A stretch of 64,000 nucleotides of DNA from Trujillonella endophytica (GCF_019799905.1 NZ_JABGCI010000006.1:62001-126000); one strand, 5' to 3'. Shown: positions 15,344 through 27,162, counted from the first letter of the stretch. Notes: a model not told the origin generated them from the letters alone. Made by a program: numbers and translations.

Positions 15344-18085
15344 TCACCGCTTCCGCGACCTCCGGGCGATCCGCGCGGCGAAGACACCGGCGGCGTGGCC
15401 GTTGTCGATGTTGCTCACCACGACGCCGGGCGTGGAGGAGTTGAGCATGGTGAGCAGCGCGCCGAAGCCGCCGAACGACCCGGGCTGGCCGGTGGAGGTG
15501 GGCACCGCCACGACCGGCACGTCGGTGGTCGCGGCCACCAGGCCGGCCAGGGAGGCGTCGAGACCGGCGACGACCACCAGGCAGTCGGCGTCGGCGAGCA
15601 CCGACGGGTCGGGCAGGCCGCTGTGCATCCGGCTGCCGCCGAGGTCGGCGACCCGGGCGACGCCCGTCCCGGCGACGCGGGCGGCGAAGGCGGCCTCGGC
15701 CGCCACCGTCGCGTCGCCGCCCCCGGCCGAGAGGACGACGACCTGCCCCACCGGCTCGGGCAGCGGGCCCACGGCGGCCGACATCGCGGCGGCGTCGACC
15801 GTCGCGTCCGCGCCGAACTCGCCGACCAGCGCCACCAGGGTCTCGGCGGTGGCCCGCACGACGACCACGGGCCGGTCGGGAGAGGCGAGGCGTGCCTCGC
15901 GGACGAGGGCGAGGAGCTGCTCGGTGCTGCGCCCGGGCGCCCAGACGACGTCGGGCTCGGCGGTCCGCCCGGCGACCGGCGCGGACTCCGGGGGCAGCGG
16001 GACGGTGGGCTCCGCGGCGTGCGGCGCGGACAGCGGGACGTCGGCCGCGCTGGGCTCGAGCAGCAGCGGCGCGAACCCGCCGGAGACCCCCGGGGCCGCG
16101 ACGACGGGGGCGGGCTCGTCCCCGGGCGGCGGGACGGTCGCCGCGGGCGGGGTGGACGCCCCGTCGAGGGGGAGGCCGGCCCGCTGGGTGACCGCGGACA
16201 GGCTGACGACCCGGTCGCGGCCGCTGCGCTTGGCGTCGTAGAGCACGCCGTCGGCGGCGGCGAAGAGCGTGCGCCGGTCGTCGCCGCGGGTCGCCGACGC
16301 GATGCCCACGCTGATGGTGACCGGGCGGGTGAGGCCGACCGTCGACCAGTCGTACGAGGCCACCGCCCGGCGGATGCGCTCGAGCGCCCGCTCGGCCTGC
16401 TCGGCGGTGGTCTCGGGCAGCAGGACGACGAACTCGTCTCCGGCCCAGCGGCAGACCTCGTCGGTGTCGCGGCAGCCGTCGATGAGCAGGTCGGAGACGA
16501 TCCGGAGGACGGCGTCGCCGCCGGGGTGGCCGATCGCGTCGTTGATCGACTTGAACCGGTCCACGTCGACCACCGCGAGCGCCGGGGTCGTGCCCGCCGA
16601 GATCAGCCCGTCGAGGCGCGCCTCGGCGTACCGGCGGTTGGGCAGGTGCGTGAGCGGGTCCTCGTAGGCCTGCCGGCGCAGCTGCCCGGCGGCCCGTTCG
16701 GTCTCCAGCAGGCTCTTGCGCCGGCCGAACAGCTCCACCCAGCGGGTGCGCCGCTCGTCGACGCGGTCGAGCTCGTCGGCGAGGTAGGCCTGCAGGTAGG
16801 GCAGCGCCCGCCCGGCGTCGTCCAGCTCGGCGTGCAGGGTGCACAGCTCCCGCAGGGCCGCCCGGCGCAGCCGGGGCAGGCCGTGCTCGGTGGACAGCGC
16901 CAGCGCCTTGGCCAGCTGGTCGTCGGCGCCGCGGCCGTCGCCCTGGCGGCGCAGCGCGCGACCCAGTGCCAGCAGGGCGGCGGCCAGCAGCGCGCGGTCG
17001 CCGGTCGCGCTGGTGATCCGGACGGCGGCGCGCAGCGGGCCCGCGGCCGCGGCGTGCTCGCCGAGTCCCACCAGTGCCCAGCCGTGCACGACCTGCGCGG
17101 TGACGACGGCGTCGGGGGCCTCGGGCGGCAGCAGGGCGAGCGCGTCCTCGGCGAGCCGGCGGGCCTCGGCGAAGTGCGGCCCCGCCGACTCCGGCACGCC
17201 GTCGTCGAGCAGGCCCTCGCCGAGCTCGGCGCACAGCTCGCCGAGCCGGGTCGCGGCGCGGGCTACGAGCACGTCGGCGTCGCCGTCCTCCGGGGTCAGG
17301 CAGCCGGGGGCCGCCGCCGCGGCCAGCGCGGTCTCGTGCGCCCGGCGCTGGTAGTCCAGGGCGAGCGGCATGAGCTCCAGGTCGGCCAGGACGCCGGCCA
17401 GCGTGGCGAGCGTGTCGACCAGCAGGGCCGACGGCGGGAGCGCGGGGTCCAGGAGGCTGGCCGCCTCGACCGCCTCGTCCATGGCGGCGTCGATCCGGCG
17501 CGAGAGCAGTTCGATGCGCGCGTGCCGGGCCAGCCCGGCGGCGCGCTGCAGGTCGTCGTCCGTCGCGTCGAAGGCGGCCTTCGCCGAGCGGACGAGCGCG
17601 ATCGCCAGCGCGGCGCGCGAGGCCTGCGCGTCCCGGTCGCCGCCCGGCCCGTCGAGCAGCCCGGCCAGGCCGGCGTGCAGGTCCAGGGGCGCGGCGGCCT
17701 GCTCCCCGGGCGGCGCCTCGACCGGGTCGCCGACCAGGGTGAAGCCGGCCATCCGCAGCCGGCGGACGAGCAGCTCGGCGCGCAGCGTGTCGGCCCAGGC
17801 GCGGCCCAGGCTCGCGACGGCGATGGGGTCGGCCCCCTCGAGCGGGGTCACGGGCGCCGCGTACGGCGAGGGGTCGCCCTCGACGTCGGCGAGCAGCTCC
17901 TCGGCGTCGTCGAGCCGCCAGTCGGAGAGGGCAGCGGTCACCCGGTGATGCAGGGCTCCCGGTGGCACGAGCGCACTGTGCACGGCGTCGTCCCGGCTGT
18001 CACGCATCGTTCCGGGGGCGCGCCGCACGGGGAGCAGAGCGTCGTCCGTTTCGTCACAGGAGTCCCACCGCGGGGAGACGGTCAT
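15344..18085 (-). CDS. TPR-like/GGDEF protein fused to a C-terminal LarB-like domain (GGDEF 3)
   Basis: A 913-residue protein in one open frame. Residues about 50-465 are alpha-helical, TPR-like. The GGDEF domain (about 470-630) starts DPLTHLPNRRYAEARL and has the loop RWAGDEFVVLL, an AGDEF variant, with an I-site RDTD five residues before it. An Ala/Pro-rich linker (about 640-705) leads to a LarB-like (PurE-related) domain, about 705-905. Its features are EPDVVWAPGRSTEQLLALV, VVVAGLDASLAGLV, VPTSTGQPGSFGGFGALL and MLNSSTPG with SNIDNGHAAG. LarB makes the first intermediate of the nickel-pincer cofactor from nicotinate adenine dinucleotide. The cysteine expected in MLNSC is serine here, so the domain may only bind ligand. 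The ATG overlaps the stop of the gene upstream (ATGA). Confidence 0.9.
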   Translation of the reverse strand: MTVSPRWDSCDETDDALLPVRRAPGTMRDSRDDAVHSALVPPGALHHRVTAALSDWRLDDAEELLADVEGDPSPYAAPVTPLEGADPIAVASLGRAWADTLRAELLVRRLRMAGFTLVGDPVEAPPGEQAAAPLDLHAGLAGLLDGPGGDRDAQASRAALAIALVRSAKAAFDATDDDLQRAAGLARHARIELLSRRIDAAMDEAVEAASLLDPALPPSALLVDTLATLAGVLADLELMPLALDYQRRAHETALAAAAAPGCLTPEDGDADVLVARAATRLGELCAELGEGLLDDGVPESAGPHFAEARRLAEDALALLPPEAPDAVVTAQVVHGWALVGLGEHAAAAGPLRAAVRITSATGDRALLAAALLALGRALRRQGDGRGADDQLAKALALSTEHGLPRLRRAALRELCTLHAELDDAGRALPYLQAYLADELDRVDERRTRWVELFGRRKSLLETERAAGQLRRQAYEDPLTHLPNRRYAEARLDGLISAGTTPALAVVDVDRFKSINDAIGHPGGDAVLRIVSDLLIDGCRDTDEVCRWAGDEFVVLLPETTAEQAERALERIRRAVASYDWSTVGLTRPVTISVGIASATRGDDRRTLFAAADGVLYDAKRSGRDRVVSLSAVTQRAGLPLDGASTPPAATVPPPGDEPAPVVAAPGVSGGFAPLLLEPSAADVPLSAPHAAEPTVPLPPESAPVAGRTAEPDVVWAPGRSTEQLLALVREARLASPDRPVVVVRATAETLVALVGEFGADATVDAAAMSAAVGPLPEPVGQVVVLSAGGGDATVAAEAAFAARVAGTGVARVADLGGSRMHSGLPDPSVLADADCLVVVAGLDASLAGLVAATTDVPVVAVPTSTGQPGSFGGFGALLTMLNSSTPGVVVSNIDNGHAAGVFAARIARRSRKR

Positions 18086-19758
18086 GTGCTGTCCCCGCCG
18101 CCGGCGCCGGGTGCCCGCACCCGGTTGCGTCCGCCCCGCTTGGCGCTGAAGAGGTGCAGGTCGGCGGTGTCGAACAGCGACCGCCACCCCGAGGGCACCG
18201 CGGCCTGCTCGGGGTCGCGGGTGGGCGCGGTGGCCACGCCGATGCTGACGGTCACCGGCTCGGGCAGCTGGAGGTCGCCCCAGTCGGCGGAGGCGACCGC
18301 GGCCCGCAGGCGCTCCATCGCCATCAGCGCCTGGTTCTCGGTGGCCTCGGGCAGGACGACCAGGAACTCGTCGCCGGCCCACCGGTACACCTCGTCGCCC
18401 GTGCGGCAGTGCTCCCGCAGCAGGTCGGCCACCCGCCGCAGCACCTCGTCGCCGTGCGAGTGCGAGGTGTCGTCGTTGACCTCCTTGAAGCGGTCGACGT
18501 CGACGACCGCCAGCGACAGCGGCGCGTCGCCCAGCGGCATGCTGCCCAGCCGGCGCTCGGCGCTGCGCCGGTTGCCGAGCCCGGTGAGGGGGTCCTCCAG
18601 CGCGTACGTGCGCAGGACGGCGGCCTGCCGCTCGGCCTCGCGCAGGCGGCTGCGGCGGACGAACATCTCGCCCCACAGCTCCCGGCTGCGCGCGTGCGCC
18701 CGGCCGGCCTCCCCCCGGTAGGCCTCCAGCCAGTGCAGTGCCTCCGCCGGCCGGCCCTGGGCGGCCGTGGCCTGACCCAGCTCGAGCAGGCACTGCCGGT
18801 AGCGGCGCCGGTCGCCGGTCGCGGCGAAGGCCCCGGCCGCGTCGACCAGCAGGTCGGTCGCCTCCTCGGCATACCCGCCGCCCGCGAGGTCCTGGGAGAG
18901 CCGGGTCAGCAGCCGGGCCAGCACGAGGTCGGTGTAGCCGCGCAGCCAGATCCCGCCGTCCCGGTGCACCCGCCGGTGCGCCCGGCGCAGGGGGCCGAGT
19001 GCGCCCTCCCGGTCGCCGGCGCAGGCCATCGCCCAGGCCTGGACGACGTCGAGCAGGTCGGCGTCGGCCGGCTCGGGCTCGTGGGGGAGCCCGCGGGCCG
19101 TGGTGGCGCAGTCGAGCGCGACCGCGGCCAGCTCCCCGGCGCGCTGGTCCTGTCCGCGCCGGCACTGCGTCTGCGCCAGCTCCACGTGCTGCTGCGCGCA
19201 GAGCAGGAGCAGCTCCCACCGGTCGGCCAGGTCCGGGAGGGCGGCGGCGATGCGGGACCCCTGGTGGGCCTGCGCGACCGCCAGCTCCTCGAGGTCGAGG
19301 GCGCCCAGCGTCAGCGACAGCCACAGGTGGGCCTGGTGGGAGGCGCGGCCGGGCCCCGTCCCACCGGTGCCGGTCCCGCCCGAGGCCTCCGCCAGCAGGC
19401 TGGCGTCGACGGCGAGCAGCATCGCCGCGTCGACGTGGTCGGCGGTTGCCTCCACGTGGGCCAGGTAGGCGAGCGTGAGGGCGGTCAGCGCCGTGGGTGG
19501 GCAGCCGCCCAGCGCCGTCCGGGCCGCGCTCACGGCTGCCGTCGCGGAGTCGACGTCGGCGTCGATCAGGGCGCGGCGGGCGTCGAACGCGTGCCGCCAG
19601 GCGACCCACGCGGGGTCGTTCGTGGCGGCGAGGAGGGCCGCCGCGTCGTCGTGCTCGCGGGCGAACGTCGGGGGGTCGGCGCGGTCGCTGGCGGCCAGGA
19701 GACGCCACAGCGCAGCAAGGAGATCACGCTCAGTGACGCGGATGGTGCCGGGAGTCAC
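18082..19758 (-). CDS. TPR-like/GGDEF protein (GGDEF 4)
   Basis: A 558-residue protein from GTG 19758 (VTPGTIRVTERDLLAALW) with GGAGGGATGC upstream. Residues about 20-375 are helical and TPR-like, as in many actinobacterial GGDEF proteins. The GGDEF domain starts at DPLTGLGNRRSAERRL (about 388). Its loop is RWAGDEFLVVLPE (about 461), an AGDEF variant that can still be active, with RTGD as inhibitory site. No membrane segment is seen. It overlaps the next gene by four bases (ATGA), so both are made from one mRNA and are paralogues over the TPR-GGDEF part. This copy lacks the LarB-like tail. Confidence 0.9.
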   Translation of the reverse strand: MTPGTIRVTERDLLAALWRLLAASDRADPPTFAREHDDAAALLAATNDPAWVAWRHAFDARRALIDADVDSATAAVSAARTALGGCPPTALTALTLAYLAHVEATADHVDAAMLLAVDASLLAEASGGTGTGGTGPGRASHQAHLWLSLTLGALDLEELAVAQAHQGSRIAAALPDLADRWELLLLCAQQHVELAQTQCRRGQDQRAGELAAVALDCATTARGLPHEPEPADADLLDVVQAWAMACAGDREGALGPLRRAHRRVHRDGGIWLRGYTDLVLARLLTRLSQDLAGGGYAEEATDLLVDAAGAFAATGDRRRYRQCLLELGQATAAQGRPAEALHWLEAYRGEAGRAHARSRELWGEMFVRRSRLREAERQAAVLRTYALEDPLTGLGNRRSAERRLGSMPLGDAPLSLAVVDVDRFKEVNDDTSHSHGDEVLRRVADLLREHCRTGDEVYRWAGDEFLVVLPEATENQALMAMERLRAAVASADWGDLQLPEPVTVSIGVATAPTRDPEQAAVPSGWRSLFDTADLHLFSAKRGGRNRVRAPGAGGGDST

Positions 19759-19866
19759 GCATCCCTCCACTCGAGCGCTGGCGGGCCGACCGCTGCAGCC
19801 GGCGGCGGCGAGGCGGTTCCCCCGGGGTGGACGTCCCGTCCACCCCGCCCGCACTACCCTCGTCGG

Positions 19867-20841
19867 ATGCCCGCGACGCCACTCGACTCCGTACCGAGCG
19901 GTACGCAGCCCACCAGCACGTCTCCGACGACGTTCGCCTACCTGGGCCCCGAGGGTACCTTCGCCGAAGCGGCGCTGAGCAGGGCAGTGGGGGACGCGGC
20001 CCCCCGGTCGCCCCGCCCCACCGTGGCCGCCGCGCTCGCGGCCGTCCGCGCCGGGGAGGTCGACGCCGCCCTGGTGCCCTTCGAGAACAGCATCGAGGGC
20101 TCGGTGCCGGCCACGATGGACGGCCTGGCCGAAGGCGCCCCGCTGCTCATCACCCGCGAGGTCTTCCTCGAGCCCACCTTCGTCCTCGCCGTCCGCCCTG
20201 GGACCACGCTCGCCGACGTCCGCTCCGTGGCCAGCCACCCGCACGCGCTGGCGCAGACCGCCCGCTGGCTGGCCGACTCCCTGCCCGGGCTCGCGCCGCA
20301 GTCGGAGACCTCCACCTCCGGCGCCGCAGAGGCGGTCGCGGCCGGCCGCTACGACGCCGCCGTGTGCGCCCCCATCGCCGCACAGCGCTACGGGCTGACC
20401 GCGCTCGCCGAGGACATCGCCGACCACCACGGCGCGGTGACCCGCTTCGTGGTGGTCACGCGGCCCGGTCCGCTGCCCGAGCCCACCGGCAACGACAAGA
20501 CCTCGCTGGTGGCGGTCGTGGCGGACCGGACCGGCGCGCTGCTGGAGGTGCTGCGGGAGTTCGCCGCGCGGGGGATCAGCCTGACCCGGATCGAGTCCCG
20601 GCCCACCCGCGAGCGGCGCTGGGTCTACTCGTTCTCCCTCGACTGCGAGGGTCACGTCGCCGAGGCGCGGGTCGGCGAGGCGCTGGCCGCCCTGCACCGG
20701 GTGTGCGACGACGTCCGCTTCCTCGGCTCCTACCCGCGCGCCGACGACCGGGAGAACCGGCCGGTGTCCGACGAGGCCACGAACGCGGCGTTCACCGAGG
20801 CCGGCGAGTGGCTGGCGAGGGTGCGCGCCGGCCGGCTCTGA
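19867..20841 (+). CDS. pheA: Prephenate dehydratase
   Basis: A 324-residue monofunctional enzyme converting prephenate to phenylpyruvate in phenylalanine synthesis. The PDT domain opens TFAYLGPEGTFAEAAL and has VPFENSIEGSV and the catalytic-site motif GAVTRFVVV. The ACT domain follows (about residues 205-285) with the Phe-binding ESRPTRERRW, so feedback inhibition by phenylalanine is expected. The ATG at 19867 gives MPATPLDSVPSG, an actinobacterial-type short tail. The divergent GGDEF operon starts 109 bp away, and the stop lies 2 bp from that of the convergent MmpL gene. Confidence 0.95.
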   Translation: MPATPLDSVPSGTQPTSTSPTTFAYLGPEGTFAEAALSRAVGDAAPRSPRPTVAAALAAVRAGEVDAALVPFENSIEGSVPATMDGLAEGAPLLITREVFLEPTFVLAVRPGTTLADVRSVASHPHALAQTARWLADSLPGLAPQSETSTSGAAEAVAAGRYDAAVCAPIAAQRYGLTALAEDIADHHGAVTRFVVVTRPGPLPEPTGNDKTSLVAVVADRTGALLEVLREFAARGISLTRIESRPTRERRWVYSFSLDCEGHVAEARVGEALAALHRVCDDVRFLGSYPRADDRENRPVSDEATNAAFTEAGEWLARVRAGRL

Positions 20842-20843
20842 CC

Positions 20844-22934
20844 TCAGGACGGGCGCGAGAGCGCGCCGGGCCACCAGACGCGGTCGCCGATCAGCCGGAC
20901 CGCCGCCGGCACCATCAGCGTGCGGACGACGAAGGTGTCCAGCAGGACGCCGAAGCCGACCAGGAAGCCCAGCTGGATGAGGATCACCAGCGGCAGCACG
21001 GTCAGCGCGCCGAACGTGGCGGCCAGGACCAGCCCGGCGCTGGTGATCACCCCGCCGGTGACGGCGAGCGCGCGGAGGACGCCGTCGCGCGTCCCGTGCC
21101 GGAGCGACTCCTCCCGGGCCCGGGTCATGAGGAAGATGTTGTAGTCGATCCCCAGGGCCACCAGGAACACGAAGCCGATGAGCAGCACCTGCGGGTCGCT
21201 GCTGGGGAAGCCGAACAGCGGGTCGAACACCAGCGCCGCGACGCCGACGGTGGCCAGCACGCTCAGCGCGACCGTGGCGACCAGCAGGAGCGGCGCCACC
21301 AGTGCCCGCAGCAGCAGCGCCAGCACGACGGTGATGACCAGCAGCACCAGCGGCACGATGACCGCCAGGTCGCGCGCGGCGGTGTCCTGGGTGTCGAGGT
21401 CCTGCGCCGTGGGGCCGCCGACCAGCGCCTCGCCGTCCACCCGGCCGACCGCCGCCCGCAGGTCGGCGACGGTCTCCTGCGCCCGGGTGCTGTCCGGGGC
21501 GTCGGCGAGGGTGGCGTCGAGCCGGACCAGCCCGTCGACCTCCACCGGCGCGGCGGCCGCGTCCGGCGGCCCACCCGGCTGTCCGGGAAAGGGTTCGACG
21601 CCCGCGACGCCGTCCACCCCGCCGGCCGCCTCGGCCACCTCCTGCCAGCCGTCGGCCGGGGTGACGATCGTGGCCGGGGTGGCCGCGCCGGCGTCGTAGT
21701 GCCGGGCGAGCGCGACCTGGCCCTCGCCGGACGGCGACCCGCCGCGCACGGCCTCCGACAGCGGGATCCCCTCGGCGTCGAAGGTGGGCACGAAGGCCGC
21801 GAGGACGACGAGCAGTCCGACGCTGCCCAGCAGGGCCCGGCCCGGACGCCGGCCGACGGCGCCGGCCACCCGCTCCCAGCCGCGCCCGTGCGTGTGCTCG
21901 GTGCCGTACCGCGGGCGGAACGGCCAGAACGCCGCCCGGCCGAGCAACACCAGCACCGCGGGCAGGAAGGTCAGCGCGGCGACCATGGCCAGGGCGATGC
22001 CGACCGCGGAGATCGGGCCCAGTCCGCGGTTGCTGCCCAGGTCGGAGAAGAGCAGGCAGAGCACGCCGAGGACGACGGTCGCGGCGGAGGCGGCGATCGG
22101 CTCCCACGACTGCCGCAGGGCGACCCTCATGGCGGCGAGCGGGGACTCCTCCCGGCGCAGCTCCTCCCGGTAGCGGGCCACGAGCAGGAGGCCGTAGTCG
22201 GTGGCCGCGCCGACGACGAGGATCGAGGCGATGCCCTGGCTCTGCCCGTTGACCTCGATCCAGCCCCGCTCCGCCAGCAGGTACGCCACCGCGAGCGCGG
22301 TGACCAGCGCCAGCCCCGCGGTCAGGATGACCAGCAGCGGCAGCAGCGGGCTGCGGTAGACGACGAGCAGGATGACCAGGACGACGCCGAACGCCGCGAG
22401 CAGGAGCAGCCCGTCGATGCCAGAGAAGCCCGCGGCGAAGTCGTTGAACAGGGCGCCGGGGCCGGTGACGTGCTCCGTCGTCCCGGCCACGGCGGGGAGC
22501 GCGCGCAGGTCGTCGACCACCACGGCGAGGGCCTCGCCCAGGTCGGGGCTGAACGGGAGGACGGCCTGGGCCGCCTCGCCGTCGCCGGAGGGGAGGAGCG
22601 GCGACGCCGCGCCGACGAGGGCGCCGGCCTCCTCGGCGACGTCGATCGCGTCGTCGACCCGGGCCTCGATCCCGGCGAGGGCGGCGGGGTCGAGCGGGCC
22701 GTCGTCGCTCTCCCACAGCAGGATCACCGGCAGGGAGCGCTCGGTGTCGAACTCCCGCAGCAGCTCGGCGACCCGGGTGGACTCGGCGCTGTCGGGCAGG
22801 AAGGCGGCGGAGTCGTTGGTCTGGACGTCGCCGAGCCTCCCGCCGAGGGAGCCGAGAGGGGCGGAGAGGGCGAGCCATGCGACTACGACGAGGGCCGGCA
22901 GCAGCCAGCGGGCGACGGAGGTCCTGCGCGGCAT
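20844..22934 (-). CDS. MMPL-family RND transporter
   Basis: A 696-residue membrane protein of two homologous halves. Each half has a signal-like first helix, a large extracytoplasmic loop and five further helices. The proton-relay motifs AATDYGLLLVARYREE and LGIDYNIFLMTRARE (Asp-Tyr) are present in both halves. MmpL proteins export lipids or drugs. The length is usual for the simple actinobacterial type. The divergent MarR gene at 23018 and a pair of overlapping palindromes between them point to inducible expression. The start is ATG 22934 (MPRRTSVARWLLP). Confidence 0.92.
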   Translation of the reverse strand: MPRRTSVARWLLPALVVVAWLALSAPLGSLGGRLGDVQTNDSAAFLPDSAESTRVAELLREFDTERSLPVILLWESDDGPLDPAALAGIEARVDDAIDVAEEAGALVGAASPLLPSGDGEAAQAVLPFSPDLGEALAVVVDDLRALPAVAGTTEHVTGPGALFNDFAAGFSGIDGLLLLAAFGVVLVILLVVYRSPLLPLLVILTAGLALVTALAVAYLLAERGWIEVNGQSQGIASILVVGAATDYGLLLVARYREELRREESPLAAMRVALRQSWEPIAASAATVVLGVLCLLFSDLGSNRGLGPISAVGIALAMVAALTFLPAVLVLLGRAAFWPFRPRYGTEHTHGRGWERVAGAVGRRPGRALLGSVGLLVVLAAFVPTFDAEGIPLSEAVRGGSPSGEGQVALARHYDAGAATPATIVTPADGWQEVAEAAGGVDGVAGVEPFPGQPGGPPDAAAAPVEVDGLVRLDATLADAPDSTRAQETVADLRAAVGRVDGEALVGGPTAQDLDTQDTAARDLAVIVPLVLLVITVVLALLLRALVAPLLLVATVALSVLATVGVAALVFDPLFGFPSSDPQVLLIGFVFLVALGIDYNIFLMTRAREESLRHGTRDGVLRALAVTGGVITSAGLVLAATFGALTVLPLVILIQLGFLVGFGVLLDTFVVRTLMVPAAVRLIGDRVWWPGALSRPS

Positions 22935-22945
22935 GAGGATTTCCT

Positions 22946-22979
22946 TCGAACGACGATAATCTCGACGTTCGAGAGATTA
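22946..22979. promoter_or_regulatory. Predicted MarR operator between MmpL and MarR genes
   Basis: Two overlapping perfect inverted repeats: TCGAACG (22946-22952) with CGTTCGA (22966-22972), and TAATCTC (22957-22963) with GAGATTA (22973-22979). They cover most of the 83-bp gap, right where both promoters must lie. Confidence 0.6.
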
Positions 22980-23017
22980 GGCCGGCCCGGATGCAGCGGC
23001 AGAGGAGAGGCGGTGGG

Positions 23018-23482
23018 ATGGACGACGACGCGACGGCAGTGCGCCGCGAGGTGGCGCTGATGCTGCGCCGGCTGAACGTCGAGCTCGACGCGGTCAGCCA
23101 GCGGTTCGCGCTCGCCCACGGGCTCAACCGCACCGACGTCCGCGCGCTCGTGGCGATCATGGACGCGGCCCGGCGCGGGGAGGCACTGTCCGCCGGCGGG
23201 CTGGGGTCGGCGGTGGAGCTCCGGTCGGCGTCGGTGACGGCGCTGGTGGACCGGCTGGAGCGGGTCGGCCACGTGCGCCGGGTCCGCGATCCGGCGGACC
23301 GCCGGCGCGTCACGCTGGAGATGTCCGAGGAGGCCATGGCCGCCGGCGCGGAGCACTTCGGCGGGCTGTCCCGCGACATGGTCGAGGCGATGGGCGCCTA
23401 CACCGAGGAGGAGCTCGCCGTCGTCGCCCGGTTCCTCACCGAGATGACGGAGATCGTCGGGCGGCACGCCCGGACCGAGTGA
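23018..23482 (+). CDS. MarR-family transcriptional regulator
   Basis: A 154-residue winged-helix protein. The recognition region is LGSAVELRSASVTALVDRLERVG, and the wing is RVRDPADRRRVTLEMSEEA. The ATG at 23018 (MDDDATAVRREVALM) is preferred because AGAGGAG precedes it, while the ATG at 22991 has no ribosome site. It is divergent from the MmpL exporter and is the likely repressor of it. Confidence 0.9.
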   Translation: MDDDATAVRREVALMLRRLNVELDAVSQRFALAHGLNRTDVRALVAIMDAARRGEALSAGGLGSAVELRSASVTALVDRLERVGHVRRVRDPADRRRVTLEMSEEAMAAGAEHFGGLSRDMVEAMGAYTEEELAVVARFLTEMTEIVGRHARTE

Positions 23483-23513
23483 GGCCTCTCGGAGGTGACG
23501 GGCAGGACCCGGC

Positions 23514-23852
23514 TCAGAGGTAGAGGCCGGTGGACTCCTCGATCCGCTCGGCGGCGACGGCGTGCACGTCGCGCTCGCGCAGGATCACCAGCTCCTCGCC
23601 GTGCACCTCGACCTCGTGCTGGTCCTCGGGGGAGAACAGCACCTGGTCGCCGACCTTCACCTGGCGGACGCTGCCGCCGACCCCGCGGGCCTCGCCCCAC
23701 ACCAGGCGCTTGGCGACCTGCGCGGTGGCGGGGATCAGGATGCCGCCGGTGGAGCGCCGCTCGCCGTCCTCACGGCGCAGCGAGACCAGTACCCGGTCGT
23801 GCAGCATCTTGATCGGCAGCCCACCGCCCTCGACCTCGGCCACGGCGATCAC
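23514..23852 (-). CDS. Cpn10/GroES-like co-chaperonin paralogue
   Basis: A 112-residue protein with the GroES fold signature. MLHDRVLVSLRREDGERRS is followed by the mobile-loop-like TGGILIPATAQVAKRL, then VKVGDQVLFSPEDQHEVEVHGEELVILRERD and a conserved actinobacterial tail ending ESTGLYL. No groEL lies next to it, so it is probably not the main GroES. The GTG at 23852 (VIAVAEVEGGGLPIK) is taken as the start. The ATG 15 codons further in (MLHDRVLV) is an equally possible start. Confidence 0.85.
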   Translation of the reverse strand: MIAVAEVEGGGLPIKMLHDRVLVSLRREDGERRSTGGILIPATAQVAKRLVWGEARGVGGSVRQVKVGDQVLFSPEDQHEVEVHGEELVILRERDVHAVAAERIEESTGLYL

Positions 23853-23866
23853 GGTACGCGGGCCCG

Positions 23867-23933
23867 CTCGACGAGATCTGCACAGTCGTCACCATCAGCC
23901 GCTGATGCCGACGAGTGTGCAGATCTCGTCGAG
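23867..23933. repeat. 67-bp intergenic palindrome, copy 2
   Basis: A near-perfect palindrome with arms beginning CTCGACGAGATCTGCACA and a CAGC-CG-CTG centre. It shares sequence and length with the copy at 7030-7096. It lies between two genes on the reverse strand (zincin upstream, Cpn10-like downstream) and could act as a terminator or a dispersed element. Confidence 0.85.
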
Positions 23934-23946
23934 GGATCGGGGGTCC

Positions 23947-24294
23947 TCAGCCCCAGCCGAGCTCGTGGAGCCGCTCCTCGTCGATGCCGAAGTGGTGGGC
24001 GATCTCGTGGACGACGGTGATCATGACCTCCTCGACCACGTCGTCCTCGGTCTCGCAGATGTCGCAGATCGCCTCGCGGTAGATCATGATCCGGTCCGGC
24101 AGCTCGCCGCCGTAGTGCCAACCGCGTTCGGTGAGCGCGAAGCCCTCGTAGAGGCCCAGCAGGTCCGGCTCGTCGGGGTTCCGGTCCTCGACGAGGACGA
24201 CGACGTTGTCCATCAGCGCCAGCAGGCCCTCCGGCACCTCGTCGAGGGCGTCGGCCACCAGCTCCTCGAACTGCTCGCGCGGCAGCGCCTTCAC
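23947..24294 (-). CDS. Minimal zincin metallopeptidase-family protein
   Basis: A 115-residue protein with the metal-binding motif HEIAHHFGIDEERLHELGW (about residues 96-114), the HExxHxxGxxD of the zincin-like family. Upstream LGLYEGFALTERGWHYGGELPDRIMIYR is also typical of this small family. Its substrate is unknown. A GTG start at 24294 lies 7 bp after the stop of guaB1, so the two are co-transcribed. Confidence 0.88.
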   Translation of the reverse strand: MKALPREQFEELVADALDEVPEGLLALMDNVVVLVEDRNPDEPDLLGLYEGFALTERGWHYGGELPDRIMIYREAICDICETEDDVVEEVMITVVHEIAHHFGIDEERLHELGWG

Positions 24295-24301
24295 GCCGCC
24301 G

Positions 24302-27125
<2,824 letters not shown>

Positions 27126-27162
27126 CCGGCCTCGCGAGATGCGCTGCACCGAGGGTGGAGCC

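Noticed and set aside
15344..16000. LarB-like tail as PurE (AIR carboxylase)
   Set aside because: The N-terminal LarB-specific part and the SNIDNG ending fit LarB rather than PurE, and purine genes are not near.
18082..23379. Reading the TPR-GGDEF gene as a 1765-residue protein
   Set aside because: The region beyond 19758 is antisense to pheA and overlaps MmpL; the GTG with a ribosome site at 19758 is the true start.
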